Assembly (NCBI GenBank): GCA_028023455.1
Contig: JAQFVV010006306.1
Location: 1,133,501-1,197,500 of the forward strand
Direction of reading: 5' to 3'
DNA: 64,000 nt
DNA from: Epiperipatus broadwayi
Taxonomy: Eukaryota > Onychophora > Udeonychophora > Euonychophora > Peripatidae
The position numbers and the translations under genes were made by a program. The notes beneath the pieces are model-generated. The model was given only the letters and a program-made list of their open reading frames with translations, did no database searches and was not told where the DNA came from. Below, piece by piece: positions 23,700-33,629 of the stretch (positions are counted from its first letter, which is position 1; each line of letters starts with the position of its first letter).

Positions 23700-24640
23700 A
23701 TCAATACATACAGAAAGGAAGAAGAAGGAAATTATATCAAATGGAGCGATAAGATTAATTATTCAAATTAACGGAGGACAATAAATGCTGATAATTCACA
23801 TTTATGCTTCTATGCTTTTGAACAGACTAAATTAACATTTTTAAATTGTTATGGATTTCAATGCTAAAATTGGCAAAGAAATGAAGGATGCAAATGTTAT
23901 GATAAATTTATGGTGACAGGAATGAGAGATGATAGATTTGTGGAATTTATGGAAAAAGAAAAACTATTATTAATTCTTTCTTTGAGAAAAAATGGAGATA
24001 AATATGGAAGCATACAAATAAAGGTGCAACAGAATTAGATTATATTTTGACTAATAGAAAATACATATTTCAAGATTATAATATTTTTAATAGAATCAAT
24101 ACAGGAAGTGACCGTTGATTAATGAGATGAAAGATAAAACTAGAGAGGTGAAAATTGTTAAGAAAAAAATGCTAACACCTGATATTCCTAATCTTCAAAA
24201 ATGCTCCAATAAATTTATGCTGAAGCTTACAAGTTTTTTAAAAATATTAACAGATTTTAAATATGGTTTAGACTCTAATTAAAACAATAAAATGGCCGAT
24301 ACACTATTAAGAACTGCAAAAAGCAGTAATTCTCAATAAGTTTTCTGCTGAGATAAAATAATGTATGGAGAAAAGAAAGAATATAAATATTTCTAAAAAT
24401 GATATATTAAGAAGAATTGAATAAGAAAATAGTATTGTGAATTGGCAAAAAAAACTATAGAAGAAAATAAAAATTCTTAAAAGTGATATTAGCAAGATTA
24501 TTTCTGCAATAAGAAAATCCTCTTTTATTACATCTACTGAATTGTCCAGAATTCTAAATAAAGAAGTGAGACATACAATTAAATCTATGAAGAAGAGAAA
24601 TCCCCCCCCCCAATGATATAATTATTATTAATATTTTGAA
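23700..24640 (+). pseudogene. LINE ORF, endonuclease and linker, decayed
   Basis: The plus strand carries a broken version of the APE-like endonuclease region seen at 39,870-40,560. The DFNAKIGK patch (about 23,855) is followed by MKDANV and a run matching the 'LDYILTNRKYIFQD' region (about 24,030). It continues into the linker before RT (about 24,535-24,640). Many stops and frame changes. It ends shortly before the family-B tandem. Confidence 0.75.
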
Positions 24641-24689
24641 AGAATTAGAGGTATTAGTACATATAATACACTCCACCGCTTGTTGGTGC

Positions 24690-25430
24690 TGGTTTTCACC
24701 CAATGTACATCAATATATATATTTTTAAAATGGTGGAAAGCTCTTTATATAACATTTTATATTGCTAAAGCTATTAATATATGATGTATCTGAACTTATT
24801 TCAGCCCCATATGGCTATTTAACTTAGATAACTGGATTGGAAGACATATGGATGTCTGAAAATTTCAGATTTCTGCTTAATAGTTATCTATTAGATAAAG
24901 TGCTGGGCTTGTCCTGGTAATTTTAATCTAATGTTTGAATATCATAGCATTTTCATTGAGTAATCTAGTTGAAGAAACTGGTCTAGATTTAGGGATATTC
25001 TGCAAAGCTTGTTAAGAGCTTATTTGTGAGCTCTTTACATAACATTTGTAATACAAGCTTGTTTTAATTAGGTCATGTGACATCTGAATTGATTTTTTTT
25101 GCTATTAGGGCTTTAGCAATTTTATATTGCTAAAGCTATTAATATATGGTGTATCTGAACTTAGTTCAGTCCCATGTGGCTATTTAAGTTAGCTGGATTG
25201 GAAGACATATGGATGTCTGAAAATTTCAAAATTTCTACTTAAAGTTATCCATTAGATAAAGACTGGGCTTGTCCTGGTATTTTTAATCTAATGCTTGAAT
25301 ATCCAAGCACCTCACTGAGGAAGCCAATAGCAGAAACCGGTCTGGGTTTAGGGATATTCTGCAAAGCTTGTTAAGAGCTTATTTGTGAGCTCTTTATATA
25401 ATATATGTATACTGTCATGGTTATTTTAGT
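24690..25430. repeat. Family-B tandem pair, period ~363 bp
   Basis: The block starting TTATATTGCTAAAGCTATTA (24,758) recurs at 25,121. Both copies continue with GGATTGGAAGACATATGGAT, then GGGCTTGTCCTGGTA, then GGGATATTCTGCAAAGCTTG, then GAGCTCTTTA-ATAA. The second copy keeps the CACCTCACTGAGGAAGCCAA core better than the first. The arrangement is head to tail, unlike the inverted form at 12,256. Non-coding. Confidence 0.75.
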
Positions 25431-26198
25431 TGAATCAAAGATATATAAATATGTATGTGATAAATTTTGATTCAAGTTGAGCAAAGATAATATAATAAAG
25501 AAAGAGAAGAAATGAATGCAGTCAAAATTTACTTATATAAATATTTATAATAAAACTGGAAATATCTTAAATACTAATTAATTAATAAATTTTTTGGCAT
25601 TTTTAAAATACTACAAATTATTATTAAACTGATAGGATAACAAACACTACATAGTAATGCTAATATATGTGTAAAAAGAGTCTACACTTCATTGAGAACA
25701 AAAGAGAACTTGGATGAAAAAAATGTCTAGAACTACTATCAAAAAACATTGTGCAACTAATTGATCATGTCAATATGTGTAAAGGTTTTTGGATTATAAT
25801 TCATCAGTGCAATATTTATGTATATTAAAAAGAATACAGCTATTTGAAGTTCTTTTAATACTAATTTAAACACCTATTATAATAAATTTATGGAGAGTGG
25901 AATTCACAAAACCATGTGTTAAAATCTTTAAACGTGCAATATCCATAACCTCAGTAATGTAGTCTTTTAACAATGAACAATCGCCTGTTATAATTCCACA
26001 AAATGGTATTGATTTAAAATGTAGTTTTTACCTGCCTATAAATCTAAAATTAGAAAATTATTGACCCTAAGAAATCAGAAATTAATAAGTAAGAAGTCAA
26101 AGTTGATCATTCAATGACCAAGAATTTAATCTCCATTGGGACTAAAGAACATAATAATTTTGCAAATGGAGAATTACAGATTATATATATATATATAT
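25431..26198. other. AT-rich DNA ending in (TA)n
   Basis: No feature recognised except the (TA)n tract at 26,182-26,198, which is the insertion site of LTR element 1. Confidence 0.5.
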
Positions 26199-27062
26199 TG
26201 AAACGGAAACCTCCAATCCCTTTCCGTTTCACCATCAATCTAATGACCTACTCGTCTGAACTAGTTTCGAACCTATGTCAAATGTAAAAATGTATATATA
26301 TAAATCGAGCGGGAAAACTTTGCTATAATTGCCGCTTAAATGGCATTATCCATTTACATATGAAGACACGCTATAATTAGACAGGTTTGATAAAATTATA
26401 GCGGAGAAATGCTCATAAATTATTATAAAATGTTTTATTAATTTTCGGTCAATTCTAAATTATATTTCGCTATTATATTCGTATGTGGATGGATAATTTA
26501 AACCTTGGAATAACGGCAAAATGATTCATATATATTTAAGTTTAAATAAAAGTAATGTAAATGTTTTCTTTAATTTATTTAACGGTTTTCTGATTTAATG
26601 TTTTACATATATAGTTGAAACAAGTATTTTCTTTAAATTTGCTTTTTTTTTAATAAACAAATATGTTAAAAGTTATTTAGTTTTATAAAATAAGAATTAT
26701 CTGTTCGCAATTAAAAATGAGAATTTTTGTAAACAAGATATCAATTAGTGACACACCCGGGTAAAAAAGTAAAATCTGTTTTCTGATTGATTTTTGTTTG
26801 CAACAAAAGACTTTTTCATTAAATCAGAATACCGTTCCTTCTGCTAAGTAATAACACCTGAAAAGGAATTTAATTAATGAAAATGAATCAAATTATATAG
26901 TTTATATATTTTGATACATTTTTTTAAGGAAATTAAATATAACACCTCGGAGATTTTATCAGTTGTTGTAGAAATTGAATTATATTATTTTGCTTTAATT
27001 AAAAGTCAATTGGTCCCGAGGCTTACGAAATTCCAGAAAGGTGTTAAAGTTTAGTAGAAGGA

Positions 27063-27070
27063 TATAAATA
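27063..27070 (+). promoter_or_regulatory. Likely TATA box of element 1 promoter
   Basis: TATAAATA in a GC-richer context, followed by AGGCCTTATTTTAAGCGGGA. The same sequence is kept in the 3' LTR at 34,493-34,500. If used, transcripts would start near 27,095 and carry about 2.1 kb of R-U5 leader. Confidence 0.55.
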
Positions 27071-28182
27071 GGCCTTATTTTAAGCGGGAAGGGAGAATCC
27101 ATCTTACTTTTGAAGAGAGTCAACAGGAGAAGTTTTATATTTGTTCAACCTTAACATGTCTGGCTAAAGTCAGGCAAAATTTTGCTGCTTTCCCGTGATG
27201 GAACGCCTAGTTCAATCCATCAAATGCCAAAGGAACAACCAAGCTTACACCAACTAAATTTGAAGATGCCATAAGCCGTAAAAATAATTTGCCTTCGTTC
27301 CGATTTCAATCCAGCTAAAGAAACACTATTTTAAAAATCGTCTCCCAACTAAATTGAAGATGCCATAAGCCGCCAAAGAAGTCACCTTCATTTCCAGCTC
27401 GAATCTCTCCTTAGCTACAGAACTATTTTAGTATTATTTAAAATCGCAGAGCTCTGTGTGCATTTCAAAAACATTCATTATTTCTTCAAAAACAGGTTAG
27501 CTAACCATATTATTGAAACTTCTTTCTAAATTGTTTTTCAAATAATCTTTAAATTCTATAATATGAAATACTTTTGTAAATTTCTGTGTTAATTAATGTT
27601 TTGCTATATAATTTAATCACTGCAGTTATATTTTGCTTTTCTTTTGCTTATTTTAATTATTGTTAGTTATGCCTATGTTTCGAAACGGCGTGCATTTAAT
27701 TATAGAATATGTTTTTAAACATATAAATTTAAATTATTTATATAGCGTCATTTCGTGCGCTGTTTCAAAACCCAAATTCATATTTTGTCATTTAATAAAT
27801 TAATTAATATAAATATAAAATGTGGCTTTTCAACCTTTAATTATTATGTTACTAAAGATTAAACTAGCCTGGAGTGCAATCATAAGTATATTTTTTTAGT
27901 AAAGTATTCGTAAGTCCCTTATTAAATATACTTTTCCTCCTTTTTAAAAGTTTAGTAGTTATAGATAACTAAAGAGATTGAACGGGATAAAGTAAAGTTT
28001 GTATCTATATATTCCTGTCAGTAGCATATCGTATTTCTCATGCTACAGAAGAGTTGGCTCTTTTGATCAAGCTGATGAACTAGTGTTCATTTAATATATG
28101 ATATTTAATTTATAATATCCTTCGGCTTGGCGGATGTGAAACTTATTAATATTTTTCTCGTTGTGCTGTTTTATATATAAGA

Positions 28183-28330
28183 TGGAGCCACGGTAAGTCC
28201 AGCACATCTTCTCTTATGGGTAGTGCAGTAGCGAAGTCTGAGCTACGGGCCAGATTAGCACGTAAGTCCCCCGCCTCTGAACCAAATAAAGGTTCCCCAT
28301 TAGCAGCATGACGACCGGTTCTTGGGTAAA
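28183..28330 (+). promoter_or_regulatory. Leader region with splice-donor-like GTAAGT sites
   Basis: The segment has ATGGAGCCACG followed by GTAAGT (about 28,193) and a second GTAAGT (about 28,262), and is one of the more GC-rich and well-conserved parts of the LTR. It is kept in the 3' LTR at about 35,613-35,770. A spliced leader exon with a very short ORF is conceivable. This is inference from consensus only. Confidence 0.3.
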
Positions 28331-29190
28331 CCGTTGTTTGTCACAAAAACCCTAAAACTATTCTTCCATCCGCAGAGCCACTTTATTATTATACTTTACT
28401 TGTGCCTAGCGTATTAGTAAAATCGTTATAGCCAACTCTTTCCTCCCTAATATGCAGTCTTCGGCGTTGATCCGAAGCATTCTTGAAAACCCGTTCGATC
28501 TAAAGCTATCTGGGATGCTTTAAAAGCCCATAGTTAATATAAATTTATTATAATTAAGACGTATTATTAAGCTTCACTCCAGACTTGGTTTGATTTCACG
28601 TACAATAGCCACACGAACTGATGATGAAAGGGCATAACTGGTAAAAGTTAATGTAGTGATTAGTTATATAGTAGGGTATTTGTTTCCATTAAATAATATT
28701 GGAGCAATTAAATAATAGCCAACGTATCAATTATTGGCCTAGAGTAATGTTACTTTATAAATAAAATGCCTGCGTGCATTTGCCAACAACAATTGTCAAT
28801 AAATATATTTTAATTCATCATATATCAGTTTCTGTCTCATTATTAAATCAATCCAATTCACTAATTGCCCATAAGTATTCATTAGTAAAGCCCCTATTAT
28901 TTAAATATGTTAGATTTTATCTGTGGAATGTCTAGTATTTAAGTTGTTTATATATATGTTTAAGTCCATGAGTCTTATTGTTTTCTCCGATTTGCTAGTG
29001 GGCCGGATGAAGAATTAAATCTCGTGTGCTACCATTGTTATGTTATCCATTGGGTGTTAGATCTGGTGCTTGGAGAGTGGGTTCGAATCCAGGCTGGTCC
29101 CTGACCTAAATCTCGGGCTTGACTGGGTTTGAAGTACATTTTGTGAGTTCCAGCTCGTGTTAGATGGATAAGCATGTTTTGACTGGCACA

Positions 29191-29520
29191 TAGGTTTTTT
29201 TTTTCCGCGTTTGGATGCCCAAATCGTGGGGCTTGTAACTCATTTCCACCCCTGAGGAGATTATTGAGAATAGAGAAAAATTCTTTGTTCAAAATTAAAG
29301 ATTTTAAATTAATTTTTCGTTGTCCAAAATAATGTCTATGTAAAGGTTTTTTTTTCCGCGTTTGGACGCCCAAATCGTGGGGCTTGTAACTCATTTCCAC
29401 CCCTGAAGAGATTATGGAGTATATATATAATTCTTTTGGTCAAAATTAATGATTTTGAGTCAAATTTTTTTTGAATAATGTATATATGTAAGATTTTTTT
29501 TTCCGCGTTTGGACGACCAA
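29191..29520 (+). repeat. Tandem repeat after 5' LTR, ~150-bp unit, 2.2 copies
   Basis: Unit 1 is 29,191-29,340 and unit 2 is 29,341-29,488. A partial third unit starts at 29,489. Each begins with a T-run plus CCGCGTTTGGA and includes CAAATCGTGGGGCTTGTAAC. The array lies exactly where a primer-binding site would be expected. Minus-strand open frames here are repeat by-products. Confidence 0.85.
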
Positions 29521-29630
29521 GTGAGGCTTCGATGTAAACACCTACATACTCTGAGTTATGGACTTTTGTGTGTATATAGCAAAAAAAATTTATTAAATTT
29601 ATTTTGTGTCTTTCCTGTTCACTAGTGACT

Positions 29631-29648
29631 GGCGCCCGAGGATGATTG
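29631..29648 (+). other. Primer-binding-site-like sequence, displaced
   Basis: TGGCGCCCGAGGATGATT begins with TGG and resembles tRNA-Lys-type primer-binding sites over its first nine bases. It lies 440 bp downstream of the LTR end instead of next to it, and nothing PBS-like follows 29,190 directly. It may be the true site, pushed away by the tandem repeats, or chance. Confidence 0.4.
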
Positions 29649-29664
29649 ATCAAGTTATAAGTCA

Positions 29665-30353
29665 TCCTCTTATAAATTTGTCATTAGGGAGCAGAGAAAA
29701 GAAATTTAGATTAAAAGAAAAGGGGGGGTCTCGTTGTTTTATCAAAGTATTTTTATGAATTGGAGTGGTTTAAAATGAGTAAGAAATATATATATAAGTA
29801 ACGTCAAATTAACCAAAAGTTAAAAGGTTTGAAATTGGTGCAGACGGGTCAAACGGAATTAGGTCATAAAACTATTTAAGTATGTATATATATAAAAAAA
29901 AAAAACAGCTGGAAGAAGAGAGCGGGGGTGAGTTAAATTTTTATTAAGTCATCTTTAATATTAAAATATGTGTTATACTTTAGATATATAGACGAAAAAA
30001 AAAAAAAAAGATTTTTTTTTTAAATTTTTCGTATATTTTATTAAAGCTAGAAAAAAAGAAGGGATTTTTTTTTTAAATAAAAAAAGAATTTCATATGTTT
30101 TATAAAATAAAAAGTAGGGAGACGAAAATTTTTTTTTAAAATTCATTATATGTTGGACGGGCATCGAGATGGAGTAAGCTTATAGATATATTAGTGAGTT
30201 AGGCATAGAGTTGGGATGGAAGTGAGCGAGTCGTTCTTGAAGGGGGAGAGCAGCAAACAGCCGTATTAAAAGTATAGAAGTTTTAAAAATCAAATATTTA
30301 TTAGGTGCGAAAAATAAATAAATAAATTTTGAAAGGATTATATAGTATACAGA
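29665..30353 (+). other. Leader between PBS-like site and gag
   Basis: AT- and A/T-run-rich, no ORF of note. Presumed 5' untranslated and packaging region of element 1 by position. Confidence 0.5.
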
Positions 30354-32114
30354 ATGAACAAAGAAACAGAAGTAATGAGCAGTGGGGAAGAGATAGAAGT
30401 AGGAATGGAGATGAAAGGTGGAGGTATCGTGTTGAGATCAGGAAGAGAGATTAATGAGTACAACAGCAGTACAGAAGAAATAGAAAGGGAAAATGGTATG
30501 AGCCAGGATAGAGATGAGTGTGCACAGAAAACTCTTGATATGCCAGAGAATTCAGTTACCGAAATATCTGAACAGATACCGGTAGAGGAGATTAAGCAGG
30601 AAGGCCAGGATTTTAATTGGTTGCTGAGACAGCTTAGACAGGATGCGAAAGAAATGGATCAGAAAATGGAGGCAAGGGATCAGAAAATGAATCAGAAAAT
30701 GGAGGAAAGGGATCAGAAAATGGAGGAAATGAATCACAAAATGACACAAAGATTTGAAACCCTTAGCAGAGATATTAGACAAGAGATGGCAGACAGAGAT
30801 AAAAGACTGGAAGAAATGTGCCAAGGTCTACAGGAATTGTCAACCAGCTGTCAGCAGAAGTCTGAAGAAATTCGGGGAGAAGTTAAAGAAATGTTACATA
30901 AAAACCAAGAAGAAAATAGAAAGGAATTTGTTGTGATTAAAGAAGAAGTGAAGGCTTTAGTTGAACAAGTAGAATGTCAAGAAAAGGGTTTGAAAGAAAG
31001 GGTCTTTAAAGTAGGGGCAGAATTTAACAGCAAATTGCAAGAGTGTGAAGAAGCCCAAAGGGAGATCAGAGAGGAAATATATGAAATAAAAGAAAACCTG
31101 CTACAAAGAAGTCAAGTAACTGACCAAGAAGGAAACATGATCACCACGTGTATTCAAGAAATGAGAAAAGATCTGGCAGAGATGAAAGAAGTAAAAAAAA
31201 GTTTAGAAAGTAACTTAACTAGTAATCACCAAGCCAATAACTCTAATAGAACAGAGAGTGTGCAGGTTATTAGTGAGACAGTACATAAAGTTGAGGATCT
31301 TAAAGAGGGGGAAAGCGATAAGGAAAGCACTATTATCAAAGGATATGTGCGACAGGCCATCCCAGACAGGAAGAAATCAGATTTAACACAAGAAAGAGGG
31401 AATTTGGACACAATCGGATCAATAGTACCATCAGAAAATGCACCCATAGGTCTGGCAAAATTTATCCAAGTTAAATCTTTTAAAGGAGAAGTGGGAGAAA
31501 ATCCAAAAGCCCATCTAGAAAGTCTCCAAGAACTCTTCCGGTTCCAGAAAGTCCCAACAGCTGACCAAGTAGCCCTTGCTATACATCATTTATATGGATA
31601 TGCAAAGTCATGGTGGGATTGCTGCACAGAGAAGCCACAAAACTTTGACCAATATTGTTCAGCCATGCATAAAACTTTTTGGAGTGAAGAACGCCAGGAG
31701 GGTATATACCACTCGATACTCAGAGAGACTTATGGATCTGTAGTGAAAGAAACCCATACACAATTTTTTTTAAGGCAGATAGCATCTCTCAGATCTTTAA
31801 CAGCATTTCCATTCACAGATAACCAAAAGATTAGAATTATCCAACAAAATATGCCTTTTAGAGTACAACAGTTGATGATGGGGTGCCAGATTCGAACGAT
31901 AGAAGATATGGCAGGATTTCTAACCACCATTGATTTTACTCCAGGACCTAAAGAACCACCAGAAAAGATGCGTCGGATTGAGCCAAGATGTCAAACGATG
32001 ATGATGAGCGGCCAAACATACCCTAGGTCATCAAGATGGGAGTCGCGTGATCAGACTAGAGCAAAGAGACCATATAGACAGCCAGCATCGTTAAACTACA
32101 GGGGACCCCGTTAG
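30354..32114 (+). CDS. gag: Gag polyprotein with N-terminal coiled coil (element 1)
   Basis: An intact 586-codon frame starting ATG. Residues about 1-80 are acidic and low complexity. Residues about 84-310 are strongly heptad-like and charged, including an internal repeat of DQKME-type heptads (about 100-125), so a long coiled coil is expected. A capsid-like domain follows at about 366-528 (FIQVKSFKGEVGENPKAHLE, then A-SWWD, then F-QYC), ending in a basic Arg-rich tail (about 545-586) that could bind RNA. There is no CCHC zinc knuckle. The capsid-like part resembles residues 1-170 of the element-2 ORF (same F-KG, WW and F-Y spacing), which lacks the coiled coil. The last six codons lie beyond a likely -1 frameshift site. 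Role: particle assembly and RNA packaging (family knowledge). Confidence 0.85.
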   Translation: MNKETEVMSSGEEIEVGMEMKGGGIVLRSGREINEYNSSTEEIERENGMSQDRDECAQKTLDMPENSVTEISEQIPVEEIKQEGQDFNWLLRQLRQDAKEMDQKMEARDQKMNQKMEERDQKMEEMNHKMTQRFETLSRDIRQEMADRDKRLEEMCQGLQELSTSCQQKSEEIRGEVKEMLHKNQEENRKEFVVIKEEVKALVEQVECQEKGLKERVFKVGAEFNSKLQECEEAQREIREEIYEIKENLLQRSQVTDQEGNMITTCIQEMRKDLAEMKEVKKSLESNLTSNHQANNSNRTESVQVISETVHKVEDLKEGESDKESTIIKGYVRQAIPDRKKSDLTQERGNLDTIGSIVPSENAPIGLAKFIQVKSFKGEVGENPKAHLESLQELFRFQKVPTADQVALAIHHLYGYAKSWWDCCTEKPQNFDQYCSAMHKTFWSEERQEGIYHSILRETYGSVVKETHTQFFLRQIASLRSLTAFPFTDNQKIRIIQQNMPFRVQQLMMGCQIRTIEDMAGFLTTIDFTPGPKEPPEKMRRIEPRCQTMMMSGQTYPRSSRWESRDQTRAKRPYRQPASLNYRGPR

Positions 32115-32137
32115 TTAGTTCCTCCTACCGGAGTCCC
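32090..32137 (+). promoter_or_regulatory. -1 ribosomal frameshift signal at gag-pro junction
   Basis: The heptamer G TTA AAC (32,090-32,096) sits in the gag frame with TTA and AAC as zero-frame codons. A 5-nt spacer (32,097-32,101) follows, then a stem: GGGAC (32,102-32,106) pairs with GTCCC (32,133-32,137) and CCG (32,108-32,110) with CGG (32,129-32,131), with one mismatch between them and an 18-nt loop. The gag stop is at 32,112-32,114. The protease frame is open from 32,078 and is exactly -1 to gag. G UUA AAC is an established -1 slippery heptamer type. Confidence 0.75.
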
Positions 32138-33022
32138 ATAGATGAAGCAGGGGACACAGTGAATACAGAGCCTATTGTATCCGTGATAGTCGATGTAGAG
32201 GAAACCATACTGGGAAACCCAATAAAACCATGCCCCATAGTGCGTGTCAGTGTTGGTAGTATGGAAATACGTGCATTGTTGGATACAGGCAGCCAGATAT
32301 CCTTCGTAGCCAAAGAATGGCTGACAGAGGTGAAAAAACGATTACCTGATATGCCGACGCTGCCAATCAAACAAATGGCAATAGTGCTGGCAGATGGCCA
32401 AAAGACCAAGACAGAGAGGCAACAAGTTTGGCTGGAATTAGTGTGGGGTCAAACAACTCTTGGCCATACCTTTTTAGTTATGGCTAATTTGATATATGAC
32501 TTGGTAATAGGAAACGACTTTTTAAGTGAACATAAGTGCCAGATTAATTATGAAAATAGCACGTTTTCTCTGTATGAAGAACAAATTGGGTTGGAAAAGA
32601 ACGAATCCCAAGCGACGCAAAGTCAAAGCAAGGATTGCGGAAAAGCACTTACTAAAGAAAAGGCCATTGAAAAGGAAAAGAATGTAAAAATTGTGCAAGC
32701 AATGGTAAAAGTGAATAATATTAATAATATAAAGCATCTAGACACCCCACACCAAGAAACTCCTATAGAAAATACTAGTGAATTATCTGTAGCAGAACAG
32801 GAACCTAAGTTTGAAGAAAAGGATCTCGAGCTGCATAATGAGATACCCTATGAAGGCAGCGAATTCGCACGAAGTCTGGCAATGCACCCCGAACGACCTC
32901 TTTTCAGGGGGGCAGAGGAAGATGAATGGATAACCGACGATGATGATGATGATGATCTGTTGGGATGTTGTTTCAATCCCGGCATGGAGTTATTTTTTAA
33001 GCAACCCCCAGATCCTATTTAA
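32096..33022 (+). CDS. pro: Aspartic protease, read in -1 frame after gag (element 1)
   Basis: The frame opens at 32,078 and has no ATG near its start (the first candidate initiator is GTG at 32,159). Translation by -1 frameshift from gag is therefore the likely route, giving about 308 codons after the shift. The retropepsin core has ALLDTGSQ with the catalytic Asp at 32,282-32,284, a flap-like region (VLADGQKTKTERQ), and the second hallmark DLVIGNDFL near 32,500. After the protease (about 130 residues) comes a charged Lys/Glu linker and an acidic Asp run near 32,936-32,957. It ends QPPDPI at a stop. No RT motifs follow. Role: cleavage of Gag and Gag-Pro in the particle. Homologous to the protease segment of element 2. 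Confidence 0.85.
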   Translation, partial: LQGTPLVSSSYRSPIDEAGDTVNTEPIVSVIVDVEETILGNPIKPCPIVRVSVGSMEIRALLDTGSQISFVAKEWLTEVKKRLPDMPTLPIKQMAIVLADGQKTKTERQQVWLELVWGQTTLGHTFLVMANLIYDLVIGNDFLSEHKCQINYENSTFSLYEEQIGLEKNESQATQSQSKDCGKALTKEKAIEKEKNVKIVQAMVKVNNINNIKHLDTPHQETPIENTSELSVAEQEPKFEEKDLELHNEIPYEGSEFARSLAMHPERPLFRGAEEDEWITDDDDDDDLLGCCFNPGMELFFKQPPDPI

Positions 33023-33629
33023 ATTGTTAGTTTTTTTTGTGTGTGTGATTTGATCTTTTTATATACCTTTTATATATATTATGCACTTTATATATACACA
33101 TACCCTTTTATATTTATATATTATACACTCTATATTTTATCTATATACACTTTATAGGTGCACCCACTTTATATATTGTACACTTCATATTTTATACAGA
33201 TATATTAACACTTTTTATTTTATTATACACTTTATATATTATACGTTTTATACTTTATTTATATACCTTACATATATATTTTACACTCTATATTTTACCT
33301 ATATACACTTTATATATTACACGCATTATATTTTATATATATATAAAAACATATCTTTTATTTTTGACTAAGATGTATACTCGTTTGGGTATATATCTGT
33401 TTAAGTTTAAAATATTTACTAATAACCGATAATTTCATTATGTGTATTGATAATTGTTAGAAGCACTAACTGTATTATTATAGTGTAATCTAGTCTGATG
33501 TAGTATCATAAGTGTAGCGTAGGACTAGGCCATGAGTTTATACGTAAAAAGAAGCCATAATTTAGCTCCGTGTTTATATAAGTAAAGTCTTTTTTTTTTA
33601 TTTGTTTTTTTTTACTAAGTTTACTGATA
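33023..33629 (+). other. AT-rich 3' internal region of element 1
   Basis: Dominated by imperfect TTTATATAT-type repeats (33,060-33,360) and then unremarkable AT-rich DNA. It holds no pol remnant. The bases just before the 3' LTR are T-rich, with no polypurine tract of the usual form. The Tyr/Ile/Phe frame at 33,081-33,371 is a repeat artefact. Confidence 0.7.

Larger units (their letters stand above)
26199..29190 (+). repeat. 5' LTR of element 1 (2,992 bp)
   Basis: It starts TGAAACGGAAA, which pairs perfectly with TTTCCGTTTCA (26,221-26,231) to make an 11-bp palindrome at the very end. It ends GACTGGCACA. It contains a TATA box (27,063-27,070), a ~105-bp-spaced direct repeat (AAGATGCCATAAGCCG at about 27,263 and 27,358), several small hairpins at 28,010-28,100, and a B-box-like GGTTCGAATCC (29,080-29,090). 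About 3 kb is long for an LTR. No ORF of note. Confidence 0.9.

Noticed and set aside
28073-28640. Hammerhead-ribozyme-core-like CTGATGA at about 28,068 and 28,618
   Set aside because: No GAAA at the required distance with a stem II of normal size, and no stem I/III closure found by eye.
29039-29105. tRNA gene suggested by GGTTCGAATCC
   Set aside because: No T-stem pairing or acceptor stem; only a B-box-like motif inside the LTR.
26199-29190. Hidden ORF in the 3-kb LTR of element 1
   Set aside because: No frame of useful length or composition in either copy.
29038-29665. 120- and 109-codon minus-strand frames with repeated Gly-Asn-Glu-Leu patches
   Set aside because: The repetition comes from the ~150-bp tandem repeat and LTR end; on the antisense strand of the element.
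33081-33371. 96-codon Tyr/Ile/His frame in element 1
   Set aside because: Produced by TTTATATAT-type repeats; no coding character.
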